From Ruminococcus sp. (GTDB taxonomy: Bacteria; Bacillota; Clostridia; Oscillospirales; Ruminococcaceae): 12,190 bases of DNA. Both the position numbers and the translations under genes were made by a program. The notes under the pieces are model-generated. The model did no database searches. It had not been told where the DNA came from and saw only the letters and a program-made list of their open reading frames with translations. The stretch lies in assembly GCA_024697705.1 (NCBI GenBank), contig JAILFF010000292.1, forward strand, positions 1-12,190. The letters run 5' to 3'. Shown in pieces: positions 12,190 through 12,190 of this stretch (the stretch's first letter is position 1; every line of letters begins with the position of its first letter).

Positions 12190-12190
12190 G

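Overview
The window looks like a chromosomal segment of a Gram-positive anaerobe close to Ruminococcus or related cellulosome-forming Clostridia. Three things point that way. A secreted CotH-type protein ends in a type I dockerin. Intergenic DNA is AT-rich with near-consensus TTGACA/TATAAT promoters at 17-bp spacing and strong AGGAGG-type ribosome binding sites. The gene families present (DUF4846, SUKH/SMI1-KNR4, HemW-like radical SAM, Gfo/Idh/MocA) also fit. No rRNA, tRNA, CRISPR array or intact mobile element is visible. The assignment comes from these traits only.

Layout. Positions 1-23 hold the first codons of a minus-strand gene leaving the left edge. A membrane-anchored DUF4846 protein follows (197-1102, +), with a 22-bp palindrome lying over its -10 box. 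Next is a two-gene minus-strand operon (3380 down to 1188). Its first gene is a radical SAM protein split by one in-frame TAA codon, and its second is a HemW/HemN-like radical SAM enzyme. A divergent promoter pair (3412-3493) separates this operon from an 89-residue unknown protein (3558-3827, +). A lone SUKH-family immunity-like protein (4064-4543, +) has its own consensus promoter.

The centre is a large secreted protein (4950-7637, +) with the order signal peptide, lamin-tail-like domain, chitobiase C-terminal-like domain, CotH kinase-like domain, InlB-like beta domain, dockerin. A promoter and a 42-nt hairpin leader precede it, and a strong bidirectional terminator lies between it and a convergent nucleoside deaminase (8422-7787, -).

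The right third holds a probable two-gene operon of NAD(P)-dependent oxidoreductases: a Gfo/Idh/MocA protein (8713-9714) and a classical SDR (9806-10516), separated by a 54-nt near-perfect hairpin. A short stretch after the SDR (10523-10585) resembles the tail of a decayed aldo/keto reductase. After a bidirectional terminator, a minus-strand protein of unknown family (12189 down to 10741) runs off the right edge. It consists of two diverged repeat units and an Ala/Gly/Tyr linker encoded by an 18-bp tandem repeat.

Functional picture. The dockerin protein would be exported and docked to a cohesin scaffold. The oxidoreductase pair probably handles a sugar or polyol. The two radical SAM genes were probably built as one unit, but the upstream one is interrupted. 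I see no clearly new multi-gene system. The best leads are the nonsense-split radical SAM gene beside its intact partner, the CotH-dockerin architecture with its structured leader, and the unusual palindromes and inverted repeats at promoters and intergenic junctions.
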